From contig JAEDLZ010000002.1 of NCBI GenBank assembly GCA_016303265.1, positions 1 to 60,978 of the forward strand: 60,978 bases of DNA, in the 5' to 3' direction. The position numbers were made by a program, and so were the translations under genes. Below are positions 16,370 through 25,564 of the stretch, piece by piece. Source of the DNA: Clostridiales bacterium. GTDB taxonomy: Bacteria; Bacillota; Clostridia; Monoglobales; Monoglobaceae. The notes below the pieces were generated by a model. That model was not told the DNA's origin. It searched no databases and saw only the letters and a program-made list of their open reading frames with translations. Positions within the stretch are counted from its first letter, which is position 1. Each line of letters opens with the position of its first letter.

Positions 16370-17067
16370 TATTTTGTCTCTCTTTCGTATTTTTCAAATT
16401 CGGAAATAAATCCCGATATTTCACGGCTTAACGCAACCTCTGCGTCAATGCCGGCACGCTTTGCCACTGTAACTATATCAAACAGCGCCTGACCGAGATA
16501 CTTCTCCGCCACTATTTTATCCGCATTTTCGTCAATCATTTTCAGCTTATTTGCAACGCTGTCCGCAATATTTTTCGTATCATTGAAAAAATATCCTGTT
16601 TTCTCTACCTTGCCCTGAATCTTTTCGGCTCTCGTAAGAGACGGCAGGTACTTCGATATTCCCCGAAGCTCCTCCGCAACAGTCTTTTGCTCGCGGTCCT
16701 GCCTCTTTATCTGATCCCACGAATCAAGAACCTCGTCAGAATTTTCTGCCTTTGCGTCACCGAAAACATGAGGATGGCGGTGGATAAGCTTTTTGCATAT
16801 CGCATCCGTTACATCGCTAATATCATATTCGCCCTGTTCCTTGCCGATTTGAGCATGGAAAACTACCTGAAGAAGCAAATCGCCGCTTTCGTCCGCCATC
16901 TTTTCCGGATTTTTCCCGTCAATTGCCTCTATCAGCTCATATCCTTCTTCCATTATGCTCCGCTTTATGCTCTCATGGGTTTGTTCTCTGTCCCAGGGGC
17001 AGCCGTCCTCACTGCGGAGCTTTTCCATAATTTCAAGTAAGTCCTCAAAACTGTATTTTTTATCCAT
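16369..17067 (-). CDS. mazG: MazG-family nucleoside triphosphate pyrophosphohydrolase
   Basis: Hydrolyses (d)NTPs to monophosphate and pyrophosphate as a house-cleaning or stringent-response modulator. It has 232 residues. The first MazG helix bundle has the metal-binding set EEGYELIEAID and ESGDLLLQVVFH. PHVFG and WDQIKRQDR follow, then a second, more diverged MazG half toward the C-terminus (EKYLGQALFDIVTVAKRAG). There is no N-terminal tetrapyrrole methylase domain as in YabN. GGAG precedes the ATG at 17067. Confidence 0.92.
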   Translation of the reverse strand: MDKKYSFEDLLEIMEKLRSEDGCPWDREQTHESIKRSIMEEGYELIEAIDGKNPEKMADESGDLLLQVVFHAQIGKEQGEYDISDVTDAICKKLIHRHPHVFGDAKAENSDEVLDSWDQIKRQDREQKTVAEELRGISKYLPSLTRAEKIQGKVEKTGYFFNDTKNIADSVANKLKMIDENADKIVAEKYLGQALFDIVTVAKRAGIDAEVALSREISGFISEFEKYERETK

Positions 17068-17090
17068 ATTTTCTCCTTATTCCCGCAAAC

Positions 17091-18854
17091 CTATTTAATA
17101 AGCTTCCACTTTTCAAGCAGGTCCGCTATTTTATCCCCTTTCGGAAGAATCAATATATCTTCGCGCTTTATTGCACGGACAATAAAAGCGGAAACAACAT
17201 ACACTATACCGCCGACTGCGATTGACAGAACCGTTGATATGCTTCCCGTTCCTAAAGCCCGCACCGAAAGCATAAGCACTCCGCCCATAACCAATGCGGA
17301 AAACAGCGGTTTTATTATTAAATCCAAAGCGCTGAATTTTATTTTAACAACTCTTATTATGTTGATTATATTTATTACGGCAATTATTCCATAGCACACT
17401 ATTGTTGCAACCGGGGCGCCGTCTATACCGAGTATCGGTATAAAGGTATAGTTCATAAATACTTTTGCGGCTCCGCCCGCTATCATGCTGAAAACAGGGT
17501 AATACACCTTGCCGTAGGACTGAAGAATCGCATTTGTTACCTGAACAACGGAAACAAAAATTATTGCAATCGCAAGCTTCTGAAGCAGCATATATGCATC
17601 CGCATCGCTGTACAAAAGTCCGAGGATTCCCTCAGAGAGGGTCGACAGACCGATTGCGCAGGGCATTGCAAAAAGAACCGTGATTTTGATAAGGCTTTGC
17701 GTTATGCTCTTTGCCTCCGCGTCCGATTTCTTTGCAATCGCCGAGGAAATTGCCGGCACGGCGCTCATACTGAGTGCGACAACTATGGTAAGGGGCAGAT
17801 TGAACATAGTCTGCGCCTGACCTGTATACATTCCGTACAGGGTGTTTGCCTTTTTTTCAAGCATTTCTATACCGCTCCAACCCATTTGTGCGGCTTCCTT
17901 TGCAAACTCCGTGCCTTCCTTGAACAGAAATCCGTATCTGTCAAACACCGCCGGATTTACAACAAGCCTGTTCATGACCGTTGCAAGGTCTACAAGGCTT
18001 GTAAGCGACGAAACCGACGCGCCGATTGTTATGGGAATTGCAATGGCTACCAATTCTTTCAATATGCTTCTGCGGCTTCTCTCATTTTTTATTTCCAATA
18101 CCGCAGCCTGGTTTTTGCGTCTTGAGAAATTATATACAGCCATCATCAATATAAGGGACATGACTGCGCCTGATGTGACGCCCAGAATTGCGCCCGACGC
18201 CGCAAGAACAGTCCGCTCCGCACTCGACCGGACGGTACGGGCAGCAAGGTCAACCATTTTGTTAAGGCTGCCGTCAAGCGCCATATTCGTGAAAAACATA
18301 GCAAAGACTATGCCGACTATCAGTTTGGAAAACGCCTCTATAACCTCCGACGCCGCTGTCGGATACATATTCTGCCTGCCTTGAAAATAGCCTCGGTAGG
18401 CAGACACTATAGAGGTGAAAAATATGGTCGGGGCAATCATTTTTATGCAGAAAGCCGCATCACGGTTGCCGAGAAGCCGGGCAAGTTCGTCCGAAAATAT
18501 ATACAGCACCGCCGTGCCTATAATTCCTATCGTTCCAAGCAAAACCGCAGCAGACTCAAATATTTTTCGCGCTCCCTTTTCATCGTCACGGGCTTTTGCC
18601 TCCGCAACCATTTTGGAAACCGCTGTGGGAAAGCCTGCCGTCGCTATTATGAACATAAATGTATATATCTGGTACGCCACATTGAAAAGACCGCTTCCGT
18701 CCTTTCCTATAAGCTCATAAAGCGGTATCTTAAACACCGCTCCGATAACCTTAACCAAAAAGTTGGCTACTGCCAGAATCAATGCGCCCTTCATAAAATT
18801 CTGTCCGTTATTCTTCAAAAGCTTCAACCCCTTGTTATCTGTTTTTTCAAACAT
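17091..18854 (-). CDS. spoVB: SpoVB-like lipid flippase (MOP superfamily)
   Basis: A polytopic MOP-superfamily transporter of 587 residues and about 14 hydrophobic segments. The N-terminus ALILAVANFLVKVIGAVFKIPLYELIG is typical of the SpoVB/YtgP group, which moves undecaprenyl-linked precursors and is needed for the spore cortex in Bacillus. Residues 200-240 form an insert between membrane segments. The gene sits before mazG-rqcP as yabM does in Bacillus. A second MOP protein, MurJ, is encoded 4 kb upstream, so the two probably split division and envelope or sporulation roles. Confidence 0.9.
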   Translation of the reverse strand: MFEKTDNKGLKLLKNNGQNFMKGALILAVANFLVKVIGAVFKIPLYELIGKDGSGLFNVAYQIYTFMFIIATAGFPTAVSKMVAEAKARDDEKGARKIFESAAVLLGTIGIIGTAVLYIFSDELARLLGNRDAAFCIKMIAPTIFFTSIVSAYRGYFQGRQNMYPTAASEVIEAFSKLIVGIVFAMFFTNMALDGSLNKMVDLAARTVRSSAERTVLAASGAILGVTSGAVMSLILMMAVYNFSRRKNQAAVLEIKNERSRRSILKELVAIAIPITIGASVSSLTSLVDLATVMNRLVVNPAVFDRYGFLFKEGTEFAKEAAQMGWSGIEMLEKKANTLYGMYTGQAQTMFNLPLTIVVALSMSAVPAISSAIAKKSDAEAKSITQSLIKITVLFAMPCAIGLSTLSEGILGLLYSDADAYMLLQKLAIAIIFVSVVQVTNAILQSYGKVYYPVFSMIAGGAAKVFMNYTFIPILGIDGAPVATIVCYGIIAVINIINIIRVVKIKFSALDLIIKPLFSALVMGGVLMLSVRALGTGSISTVLSIAVGGIVYVVSAFIVRAIKREDILILPKGDKIADLLEKWKLIK

Positions 18855-18918
18855 TAAGATGCCCGTCTTTATATATTACGGTCTTTACTTCGAAAAAACA
18901 ACCTGTCACACCTAACTT

Positions 18919-19401
18919 TTATTCTTTTATGTCCATTATTACTCCTGTCGTGGCAACATACTTTGTTTCAAAATACTTAACGCTGCCCACGCATATCGGC
19001 TCATTCGACTGTGTATAATAGCCGTTTGCGTTTACATTCCCGTCCACCTCTATGGTGAGAATTGCCGTATAACGCTCCGGATATTCCACCTCAACGGCTT
19101 CTCCCTTATCCGTAAGATTTGTCATTTTGGCAGTATCAATCTTAACATCCTTGATTGTGCCGAGCTTTTCCTTTGTGTCCGCATCATATATGTCGCCCTT
19201 TTCTTCAAGCGCTTCCATTGTGTATATTCTTGCATCCGTTACCTTCATTGTGTAGGTCAGCTTCTCCGTTTTAACCTCAACTTTTTCGGGAGTTTTGAAA
19301 AAACGCATATATACTCCTGCCGCCATTGCTGCAATCACCGCAATAACAAGCAAATCTATTATGCTTATTTTGCCGAACAGCTTTCCGTCCTTATTTATCA
19401 T
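18919..19401 (-). CDS. DUF4330-like single-pass membrane protein (second copy)
   Basis: About 160 residues. A short cytoplasmic start (INKDGKLFGKISIID) leads into one membrane helix (LLVIAVIAAMAAGVYMRFF), then an extracytoplasmic beta-rich domain (VTDARIYTMEALEEKGDIYDADTK region). The IIDLL-helix layout and KGDIxxx motif recall the DUF4330 family, whose biochemical role is unknown. The ATG at 19401 overlaps the previous gene's stop by 11 bp; the longer frame to 19425 is less likely. Context points to cell-surface polysaccharide work. Confidence 0.75.
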   Translation of the reverse strand: MINKDGKLFGKISIIDLLVIAVIAAMAAGVYMRFFKTPEKVEVKTEKLTYTMKVTDARIYTMEALEEKGDIYDADTKEKLGTIKDVKIDTAKMTNLTDKGEAVEVEYPERYTAILTIEVDGNVNANGYYTQSNEPICVGSVKYFETKYVATTGVIMDIKE

Positions 19402-19897
19402 TTGCGTCCGCCCCCTTCTTTTCAACTTTGATTACGATTCCGCTGCCTGCGTAGCCCTTGCCTGAAAACACAAGTGTTTTGCCTACCTTCACCTTAGAAG
19501 AGCCTGCAAGAAAATCGGTTTCCGTTTCGTCAAGCTCAGCCTCAAAAACGAATTTCATATCATAGACGCCTATTTTCTCTACCCAGCTCCGCTTACCTGT
19601 TTTCGGGTCGTCAAACACCATTTTTGCCGGCTCCGCTTCAACCTTCTTGAGGGTTCCCGTAATCTTTTCCTTCTCGCCAAAAGTTATGATATCGCCTTTT
19701 TTCGCAAGCGTTTCATAGGACTCCTTGCGGCTGCTGTCCACATTCGTTTCTTCAATGACAAATTCAACCGTCACTTTATTGTCCTTTGACGACGCCCCTT
19801 CCTTTTTGCTCGAAATAATATAAACGCCTGCTGCAATAACTGCTATTACTACCACTATTATAAGTAAATCTATAATATTGAATTTAGGCTTTCCCAT
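19391..19897 (-). CDS. DUF4330-like single-pass membrane protein (first copy)
   Basis: A 168-residue protein with the same plan as the next gene: KPKFNIIDLL, a membrane helix (IIVVVIAVIAAGVYII), then an exported domain with AKKGDIITFGEKEKITGTL. Both copies share the IIDLL helix start, a KGDI motif near residue 70 and a GxVIxxxK-like end, so they look like a tandem duplication that has diverged. Overlaps the glycosyltransferase stop by 14 bp. Function unknown; probably an accessory of the polysaccharide pathway. Confidence 0.75.
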   Translation of the reverse strand: MGKPKFNIIDLLIIVVVIAVIAAGVYIISSKKEGASSKDNKVTVEFVIEETNVDSSRKESYETLAKKGDIITFGEKEKITGTLKKVEAEPAKMVFDDPKTGKRSWVEKIGVYDMKFVFEAELDETETDFLAGSSKVKVGKTLVFSGKGYAGSGIVIKVEKKGADANDK

Positions 19898-21017
19898 TTT
19901 TTCCGCCTCCCAAGCTCAAATAAATTTTTTCTATATTCTTTGTATATACGCTCTCGGTAAACTTTTCATTATATATTCTTTTTGAATTTTCCGATAATGT
20001 TCCGTAAAGCTCATCGCTTTCAAACAAAAGTTTGATTTTTTCCGCCATTTCCCCGGAATTTTTCGTAGGAACCAAAAATCCGTTAACTCCGCTTTCTATA
20101 ACCCCGGGATTTCCTCCAAAGTCCGTTACAACGGCAGGCTTGCCTATGCTCATTCCCTCAAGGAGAGAAAGGCTTGTTGCCTCCGTCCCGAAGGAGCAGT
20201 TAATCTGCACATCCATCACATTCATAAGCGGCTCCACATTATCCATAAAGCCCAGCATAATCACATTTTCCGAAAGCCCCAGCGAATTTATCTGCTCTTT
20301 GATTTCATTTTCGGTATCGCCCGTCCCCGCAATGAAGAATTTAGCGTCAATACCGCTGTCTATTACCGCTTTTGCCGCTTCCACAAAATATTTGTGACCT
20401 TTTACGGCGTTCAGTCTGGCAACGATTGCCGCTGATTTTTGGCCTTCTGCCAGTCCGAATTTGCTGCGGACATTTTTAAGTTCCTCCGGCGCGTATTCCC
20501 TCAGCGGACTTACTCCGTTTAATATGACATCTATTTTATTTTCGGAAACTCCCGTTGCCGTCAGGTTATCCTTTGCCGCCTGTGCTACGGCTATAATTCT
20601 GTCTGCCGTCCTATTGTTGACAAAGCCGTTTATTTTTTTGCCAATGCCCTTTGAAATTCTCGCAGACGGCGGAAAAACGCTGTGACGGGTGAAAACCGTT
20701 TTTATGCCGCACATTTTTGCCGCAATCCGTCCCGACATCGCCCCGTGGGTATGGACTATTTCGGGCTTAATCTCCCTAAAAATCCTCCGAAGCTCCAAAA
20801 TTCCTTTTATGCTCAGGGATTTATCCGCTATATGCTCCGCTTCGTAAATCTTAACTCCCGTTTCTTCAAGCTTAGGCTTTAACAGACTGTTCCTCGGAAT
20901 AACCGCACAAATTTCAAATCTCTCTCTGTCATAATTCTCCAAAAATGTCAAAATGCATTTCCCCGCTCCACCGATATTGGTATCGGAGGAAACCTGTACA
21001 ACCTTAATCTTTGTCAT
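19884..21017 (-). CDS. GT4-family glycosyltransferase
   Basis: A GT-B fold enzyme of 377 residues transferring a sugar from a nucleotide donor. The N-terminal loop SSDTNIGGAGKCIL, VHTHGAMSGR, the acceptor-domain end RHSVFP, and the C-terminal donor-site motif FGTEATSLSLLEGMSIGKP (the E-x7-E type signature) are clear. No membrane helix. ATG at 21017 has AAGGAATG upstream. Between the polymerase-like protein and the DUF4330 pair, it likely assembles a repeat unit or modifies a lipid-linked sugar. Substrate cannot be told. Confidence 0.9.
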   Translation of the reverse strand: MTKIKVVQVSSDTNIGGAGKCILTFLENYDRERFEICAVIPRNSLLKPKLEETGVKIYEAEHIADKSLSIKGILELRRIFREIKPEIVHTHGAMSGRIAAKMCGIKTVFTRHSVFPPSARISKGIGKKINGFVNNRTADRIIAVAQAAKDNLTATGVSENKIDVILNGVSPLREYAPEELKNVRSKFGLAEGQKSAAIVARLNAVKGHKYFVEAAKAVIDSGIDAKFFIAGTGDTENEIKEQINSLGLSENVIMLGFMDNVEPLMNVMDVQINCSFGTEATSLSLLEGMSIGKPAVVTDFGGNPGVIESGVNGFLVPTKNSGEMAEKIKLLFESDELYGTLSENSKRIYNEKFTESVYTKNIEKIYLSLGGGKNGKA

Positions 21018-21058
21018 TATAATCATTCCTTAACATTTTCACTTTTTACCGTTCGGGC

Positions 21059-22933
21059 TTACTCATTCCCGCGCTCTTCCTTTGCGATATTGACCGCCGC
21101 AGCGCCCAGTGCCAGCACAAACCAAAACAGCATAAAAACTCTGTAATTATAAAAGCAGTTATCAAACATCCCCTGAACCATAAACGCAAGAACTGCCGCT
21201 CCTATTGAAACCAATAGGACCTTCATGCTTTTATCGGCCGTTTTCCTATGCCCGTAGCAGAGCTGTTTGAAAAAGAAAAACAAAAGCAGCAAAAATGCAA
21301 GTATTCCGCCGATTCCCGTTTCAACCCACACCTGCAAAAACATATTATGTGTGTGAGGGGCAACGATTGCACTGTACGAATAAAACGGGTATACCTGCTT
21401 GAACGCCGCCTCGCCCATGCCGACCCCGGGAATCCAGAAATCCTTGAGCATATTCAGCGTTCCCAGCCATATATAAACTCTGTATGAGGTTGAGGTGTCC
21501 GTCATATCACCGATACTTGTAAAACGGCTGATAATAGATTCCGGGATAACAAACGGCACAAGGGGAAGCGCAATCAACGCAAGCCCCCAAAGCTTTCCGC
21601 AAACCAGAGTTATATAAAGAGCCGCCGCAACAATAACCGCTATCCAGCAGCCTCTTGAATAGGTCAGCACAAGGGCATAGCCGTCCACCGCCGCAAGAAG
21701 GAAATAAAATACCTTGGAAAGCGGCTTTTTCGCCGTCCACATAAGTCCTATTGTAACAGGGAAAACCAACAGAATATACTCGCCCAAAACATTGGGATTT
21801 TCGAGAGTTGAATAAATTCTTACCGTCATCCCTTCAAACATTTCCTCGTCAAACCATTTTTCCGTGCCGGCAACACCGCTGAAATACTGATATAGTCCGT
21901 AAAGGCACACCAAAAATCCCGATATTGCAAAGGCGCGGCAAAGGTCCTTGAACATTTTCTTCGTTTTTATCGTGTTTATAACCACAAAGAAAAACGACAT
22001 CATAACCGCATAAACCGCAAAAATTTTGATACTGCTTGTCTTGGCAAAGGAATTAAGCGCTGATATCGCATAAACAGCCAGCATAAGCGCAACAAACATT
22101 CCCACAATGCCGAATTTTTTATTAAAGCTTTTGCCGGTAACCGCTTTTACAATAAAAGATAAAAAGCAAAGCGCCGCAAGCGCTGCAAGCGCCATGGTGG
22201 GAACAAAAGGGGCGAGCATTGCCGTTAAAAAAACGCCAAACTCCGTTTTATACATAACCATACTGCTCAGCAGTATTCCCGGAACTATAACAAGTCCGGC
22301 TGCCGCTCCGAGGAAAGCCCCCGCGGCTCCCGATACAACTCCAGCCAGAACGGCAACTATATATCTTGCCACGGATTTGCTGCATTTCGTCATATAATAA
22401 AACTTATAGTTAAGTTCCGTATCAAGCAGATTTTCCGCAAGGCATGAAGCCTTTGACACCTTTATATAGTCCGTCAGATTAACATCGAATATTGAAATCA
22501 CAGCAAAAACAACGCACATTACGGCTGAAATTTCAGAAAATCCGCCTCCGCAGATAAGTCTGAGCAAGGTATATGTGCCAAAGCCCGACGCCGACAAAAT
22601 TCCTATAAATCTGAGATTGACCGCAAGAAAATTATGGAGCAGATACTTACAGATATTGACTGCAAGCGAATTTTCCTTCCATTTTGTAAAAACCTCATTG
22701 TATTTCTTTTGCAGCGCTGACAAAAAGGTCAATATACAGCCCAATATACCGGCGCAGCGGCTCTTGTCCTCAACATCGCCGTCAACTCTCCTGAACCAGC
22801 CGGGAATTTTACCGTTTTGCCACTTGGATGAAAAAAAGTCGTATATTCCCCGTATCAGTTTATATATGACGCTGTTTTTAATAAACCTGTTCCATATGAG
22901 AAACCACAGGTACTGAAAATATCCTGTTTTCAT
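21059..22933 (-). CDS. O-antigen ligase/polymerase-like (Wzy_C) membrane protein
   Basis: A 624-residue protein with more than ten hydrophobic segments. The Wzy_C signatures are YSRGCWIA and, after a large external loop, HTHNMFLQVWVETGIGG. The family polymerises or ligates undecaprenyl-linked glycans at the outer membrane face. The N-terminal ~110 residues are mainly soluble and charged, an extension beyond the minimal family. ATGA overlap with murJ and GGAGG before the ATG. Confidence 0.85.
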   Translation of the reverse strand: MKTGYFQYLWFLIWNRFIKNSVIYKLIRGIYDFFSSKWQNGKIPGWFRRVDGDVEDKSRCAGILGCILTFLSALQKKYNEVFTKWKENSLAVNICKYLLHNFLAVNLRFIGILSASGFGTYTLLRLICGGGFSEISAVMCVVFAVISIFDVNLTDYIKVSKASCLAENLLDTELNYKFYYMTKCSKSVARYIVAVLAGVVSGAAGAFLGAAAGLVIVPGILLSSMVMYKTEFGVFLTAMLAPFVPTMALAALAALCFLSFIVKAVTGKSFNKKFGIVGMFVALMLAVYAISALNSFAKTSSIKIFAVYAVMMSFFFVVINTIKTKKMFKDLCRAFAISGFLVCLYGLYQYFSGVAGTEKWFDEEMFEGMTVRIYSTLENPNVLGEYILLVFPVTIGLMWTAKKPLSKVFYFLLAAVDGYALVLTYSRGCWIAVIVAAALYITLVCGKLWGLALIALPLVPFVIPESIISRFTSIGDMTDTSTSYRVYIWLGTLNMLKDFWIPGVGMGEAAFKQVYPFYSYSAIVAPHTHNMFLQVWVETGIGGILAFLLLLFFFFKQLCYGHRKTADKSMKVLLVSIGAAVLAFMVQGMFDNCFYNYRVFMLFWFVLALGAAAVNIAKEERGNE

Positions 22934-24489
22934 GCTTTCCTCCTTATATTTTTAAGCAGTTCAATGCGGGTTAAAAGCGCCGACACGGCGTAAACCAAAA
23001 CAGAAGGCACAGCCGCTGCGCAAAGCTTCATAAGAGTTATAAACATTCCGCCGTCCGTGATTTTGTCAACCAATCCGTAGACAAAATGCGCCGTAACCGC
23101 CGCTGCGGCGCCGCAGATCACTATCTTGACCATATCGGCAACAAAGAGCGCCGTTATCACATTCTTCTTTCGGCGGTTTATCATAATCATAAGGCACACT
23201 GCCATAAATATTGAACTTATCGCGCTTGCCAGGGCAAGTCCGCCTATTTCCATATGCGCTGCGGAAACTAAAATATATGCCGATGCACAGTTAACCGCCA
23301 CTCCCAAAACGGAAATTATCATTGGGGTTATGCCGTCCTTTATTGCGTAAAAGCTCTTATTAAGAATTTCACATACAGCGTAGCCGAGCATCCCAAAGGA
23401 ATAATAAAACAGTGCCTTTGCCGTAATTTGCGTGCTTTTTGCCGAAAACGCTCCATGTTCGAAAACCACCTTTATGATGGGCTGAGAAAGCGCTACGAAC
23501 AGGGCAGATATAATTCCTATTATAATCATAACCCAGCCGAGGGAGCTTCTTGTAGTTTTTGCGAAGCCTTCATCGTCATCGCCTGCGCTCTGCCTCGAAA
23601 GCTTGGGAAATATAAAATTCGTTACGGCATAGGCAAAAACGCCGACCATTATTATATAAATCTTATTTGCCCAGTTAAGTGCGGACACCGCCCCGTCGCC
23701 CATTCTTGAACCGAAAGCAGTATTTATAACCGTGCATATCGGCTGAACCCATGAACTTATGAGAATCGGCAAGGCAAGCTTTGCCACATCCTTTATTCCG
23801 CTGTCATGAATATCAAACGAAAGCCTGTACTTAAAGCCTTTTTTGCGAAGGGCGGGAAGCTGTATAACGAGCTGCATAACCCATGCAAAAAACATTGAAA
23901 CAATAACTCCCGTAAGTCCCAGCCTGTCCCCGAAAATCACAAGATATGCAATCATTATGAGATTTGAAACCAGACTTATTACGGACGGGATATTAAACTC
24001 GCCGTATGACTGCAAAAGTCCCACACAGATATACGCCACCGCCGTAAATATAATGGACGGGAACAGTATTCTGAGAAGCGTTGCCGTTTCGGCAACCTTT
24101 TCCGCGCTGTAGCCCCCTGCGATAGCTCCTACTATCTGCTTCGAGAAAACGATGCCGAGCAGGGAAACCGCCGCGGCAACAACAGTTATAACGCTTATAA
24201 AGTTGCAGGCAAATTTTTCCGCCCTCTCTCTGCCGTCCCTGCACAAAAAATTATTGAAAACAGGGACAAATGTCGAGAGAATGGCAACTCCCAAGGTCAT
24301 ATCGAACAGCAGAAGCGGGATTTGCGTTGATGTATTCAGCACATCCGACTTATAGCCCTGTCCGTAAACAGAGCCGATAAGAATCTCTCTGAACAGCCCC
24401 AAAAATTTCGCGCAAAAAACTATAACCGTCATAAAGCTTACGGTTTTTACAGCTTTTGTTGATTTTTCTTCTACCATTGTCTTTGTCAC
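22930..24489 (-). CDS. murJ: MurJ/MviN lipid II flippase
   Basis: A MOP-superfamily flippase of 519 residues and 14 predicted helices. The N-terminal FMTVIVFCAKFLGLFREILIG, with the conserved Arg in helix 1, and the FNNFLCRDGRE loop are typical of MurJ. It flips lipid II to the outer membrane face. It is the first gene of the operon, with its own promoter, and overlaps the Wzy_C gene by 4 bp. It could also serve the linked surface polysaccharide. Confidence 0.9.
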   Translation of the reverse strand: MTKTMVEEKSTKAVKTVSFMTVIVFCAKFLGLFREILIGSVYGQGYKSDVLNTSTQIPLLLFDMTLGVAILSTFVPVFNNFLCRDGRERAEKFACNFISVITVVAAAVSLLGIVFSKQIVGAIAGGYSAEKVAETATLLRILFPSIIFTAVAYICVGLLQSYGEFNIPSVISLVSNLIMIAYLVIFGDRLGLTGVIVSMFFAWVMQLVIQLPALRKKGFKYRLSFDIHDSGIKDVAKLALPILISSWVQPICTVINTAFGSRMGDGAVSALNWANKIYIIMVGVFAYAVTNFIFPKLSRQSAGDDDEGFAKTTRSSLGWVMIIIGIISALFVALSQPIIKVVFEHGAFSAKSTQITAKALFYYSFGMLGYAVCEILNKSFYAIKDGITPMIISVLGVAVNCASAYILVSAAHMEIGGLALASAISSIFMAVCLMIMINRRKKNVITALFVADMVKIVICGAAAAVTAHFVYGLVDKITDGGMFITLMKLCAAAVPSVLVYAVSALLTRIELLKNIRRKA

Positions 24490-24533
24490 TTCTTTTATCT
24501 TTCCATAATTTGCGTAAATCTAAACTAAGTTCC

Positions 24534-24562
24534 ATTATACATCATATTTGTATAAAAGTAAA
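24534..24562 (-). promoter_or_regulatory. Promoter of the murJ operon
   Basis: TTTACT (24562-24557), 17 bp, TATAAT (24539-24534) on the minus strand, about 45 bp before murJ. Confidence 0.7.
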
Positions 24563-24675
24563 GAAAAAAATTAAGTTCCGGGGCTGAATTGCCGTTTACC
24601 TGCCGATAAGGCAGGCCGTGCTTTACCCAAAAGACTAAAAACTTCATAATTTGAGGCGTTCGCCTTTCAAACGGG

Positions 24676-24704
24676 TTGCATTTTGTCATATGTTGTGGTA
24701 TTAT
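24676..24704 (+). promoter_or_regulatory. Promoter of the FNT-like gene
   Basis: TTGCAT (24676-24681), 17 bp, TATTAT (24699-24704). The start codon is 30 bp downstream. Confidence 0.6.
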
Positions 24705-24734
24705 GTAGATATAATCGGATTCGGCGGTGATATT

Positions 24735-25307
24735 ATGTTAAAAAATCGAAGTGTTCTTGCCGGGATATTTATAGGAATAGGCGGATATGTATTTTTGAGC
24801 GCATCGTATAAGGAGCTTGGGGCATTTTTATTTTCCTTAGGGTTGCTTACGGTTATTATCCGTCAGTATAGTCTTTATACCGGCAAAATAGGTTATCTGG
24901 GCAGCATAAAGGAGCTTCCCCCTTTGCTCCTTATGTGGGTCGGAAACGCTTTGGGGGCCTGTCTTATGGGGTTTCTTGCAAGTTTAGCTCTTAAGGACTG
25001 CGCCTTTAACCTTATTTCAAAAAAGCTGGAGCTTGATTATCTTTCGGTTTTTCTCCGCTCCGTTATGTGCGGCGTACTCATATATATTGCTGTTGAGCTT
25101 TATAAAAAAACGCAAATGCCCATTTTGGTAATTCTTCCTATTATGGTATTTATTCTCTGCGGATTTGAGCATTGTATTGCGGATGTGTTCTACTTTTCCG
25201 CGGCGCTTTCATTTAATATTGAAAGTCTTGTTTTTATTATAATATGCACTTTCGGAAACAGCGTCGGCTCAATAGCCTTAAGGCTGCTTGAAAAATATAA
25301 CATATAG
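24735..25307 (+). CDS. Formate/nitrite transporter (FNT)-like membrane protein, short
   Basis: 190 residues, six likely helices. FNT-like features are the opening RSVLAGIFIGIGGYVFLSA, the re-entrant-type LLLMWVGNALGACLMG, and VFLRSVMCGVLIYIAVEL followed by FILCGFEHCIADVFYFSAAL, which matches the FNT pore motif with its histidine. Family members are usually 250-280 residues, so this one is compact (loops and tail shortened), and transport substrate is unclear. ATG at 24735 follows GGCGGTG; an in-frame extension to 24651 lacks a ribosome site and crosses the promoter. Confidence 0.75.
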   Translation: MLKNRSVLAGIFIGIGGYVFLSASYKELGAFLFSLGLLTVIIRQYSLYTGKIGYLGSIKELPPLLLMWVGNALGACLMGFLASLALKDCAFNLISKKLELDYLSVFLRSVMCGVLIYIAVELYKKTQMPILVILPIMVFILCGFEHCIADVFYFSAALSFNIESLVFIIICTFGNSVGSIALRLLEKYNI

Positions 25308-25329
25308 CACAATTAACCGATTTAATCAG

Positions 25330-25462
25330 TCGGGCGGCGTACGGACGGCACACAGTCGGCTCACGGGCGATCGGCGGTCGGCGGCCGGCGGAACGGACGG
25401 CGGTCGGGCGGTCGGGCGGTCGGCGGAACGGGCGGCCGGCGGAACGGACGGCGGTCGGGCGA
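25330..25462 (+). repeat. Extremely GC-rich repeat block
   Basis: About 130 bp made almost only of G and C with CGGTCGGG and CGGAACGG words. A 30-bp stretch recurs exactly (25381-25410 and 25432-25461), and CGGTCGGG stands in tandem at its centre. Neighbouring DNA is A/T-rich. It lies in the 3' untranslated region of the FNT-like gene, before its terminator. Confidence 0.9.
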
Positions 25463-25473
25463 TGAATCAATAT

Positions 25474-25507
25474 AGGCTGTATCACGCTCGTGATACAGCC
25501 TCTTTTT
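25474..25507 (+). terminator. Intrinsic terminator
   Basis: Perfect 12-bp stem AGGCTGTATCAC / GTGATACAGCCT, 4-nt loop, then CTTTTT on the plus strand. It ends the FNT-like transcript after the GC-rich block. Confidence 0.9.
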
Positions 25508-25564
25508 GCCTTTTTGCTGTGCAAGGACAAATTCATTTATCACTACGCACTATCGCAAATCTGT

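Noticed and set aside
25237..25543. Pro/Arg-rich ORFs across the GC block
   Set aside because: Repeated RPPDRPTAVRSAG-like peptides simply translate the GC repeat; no start signal.
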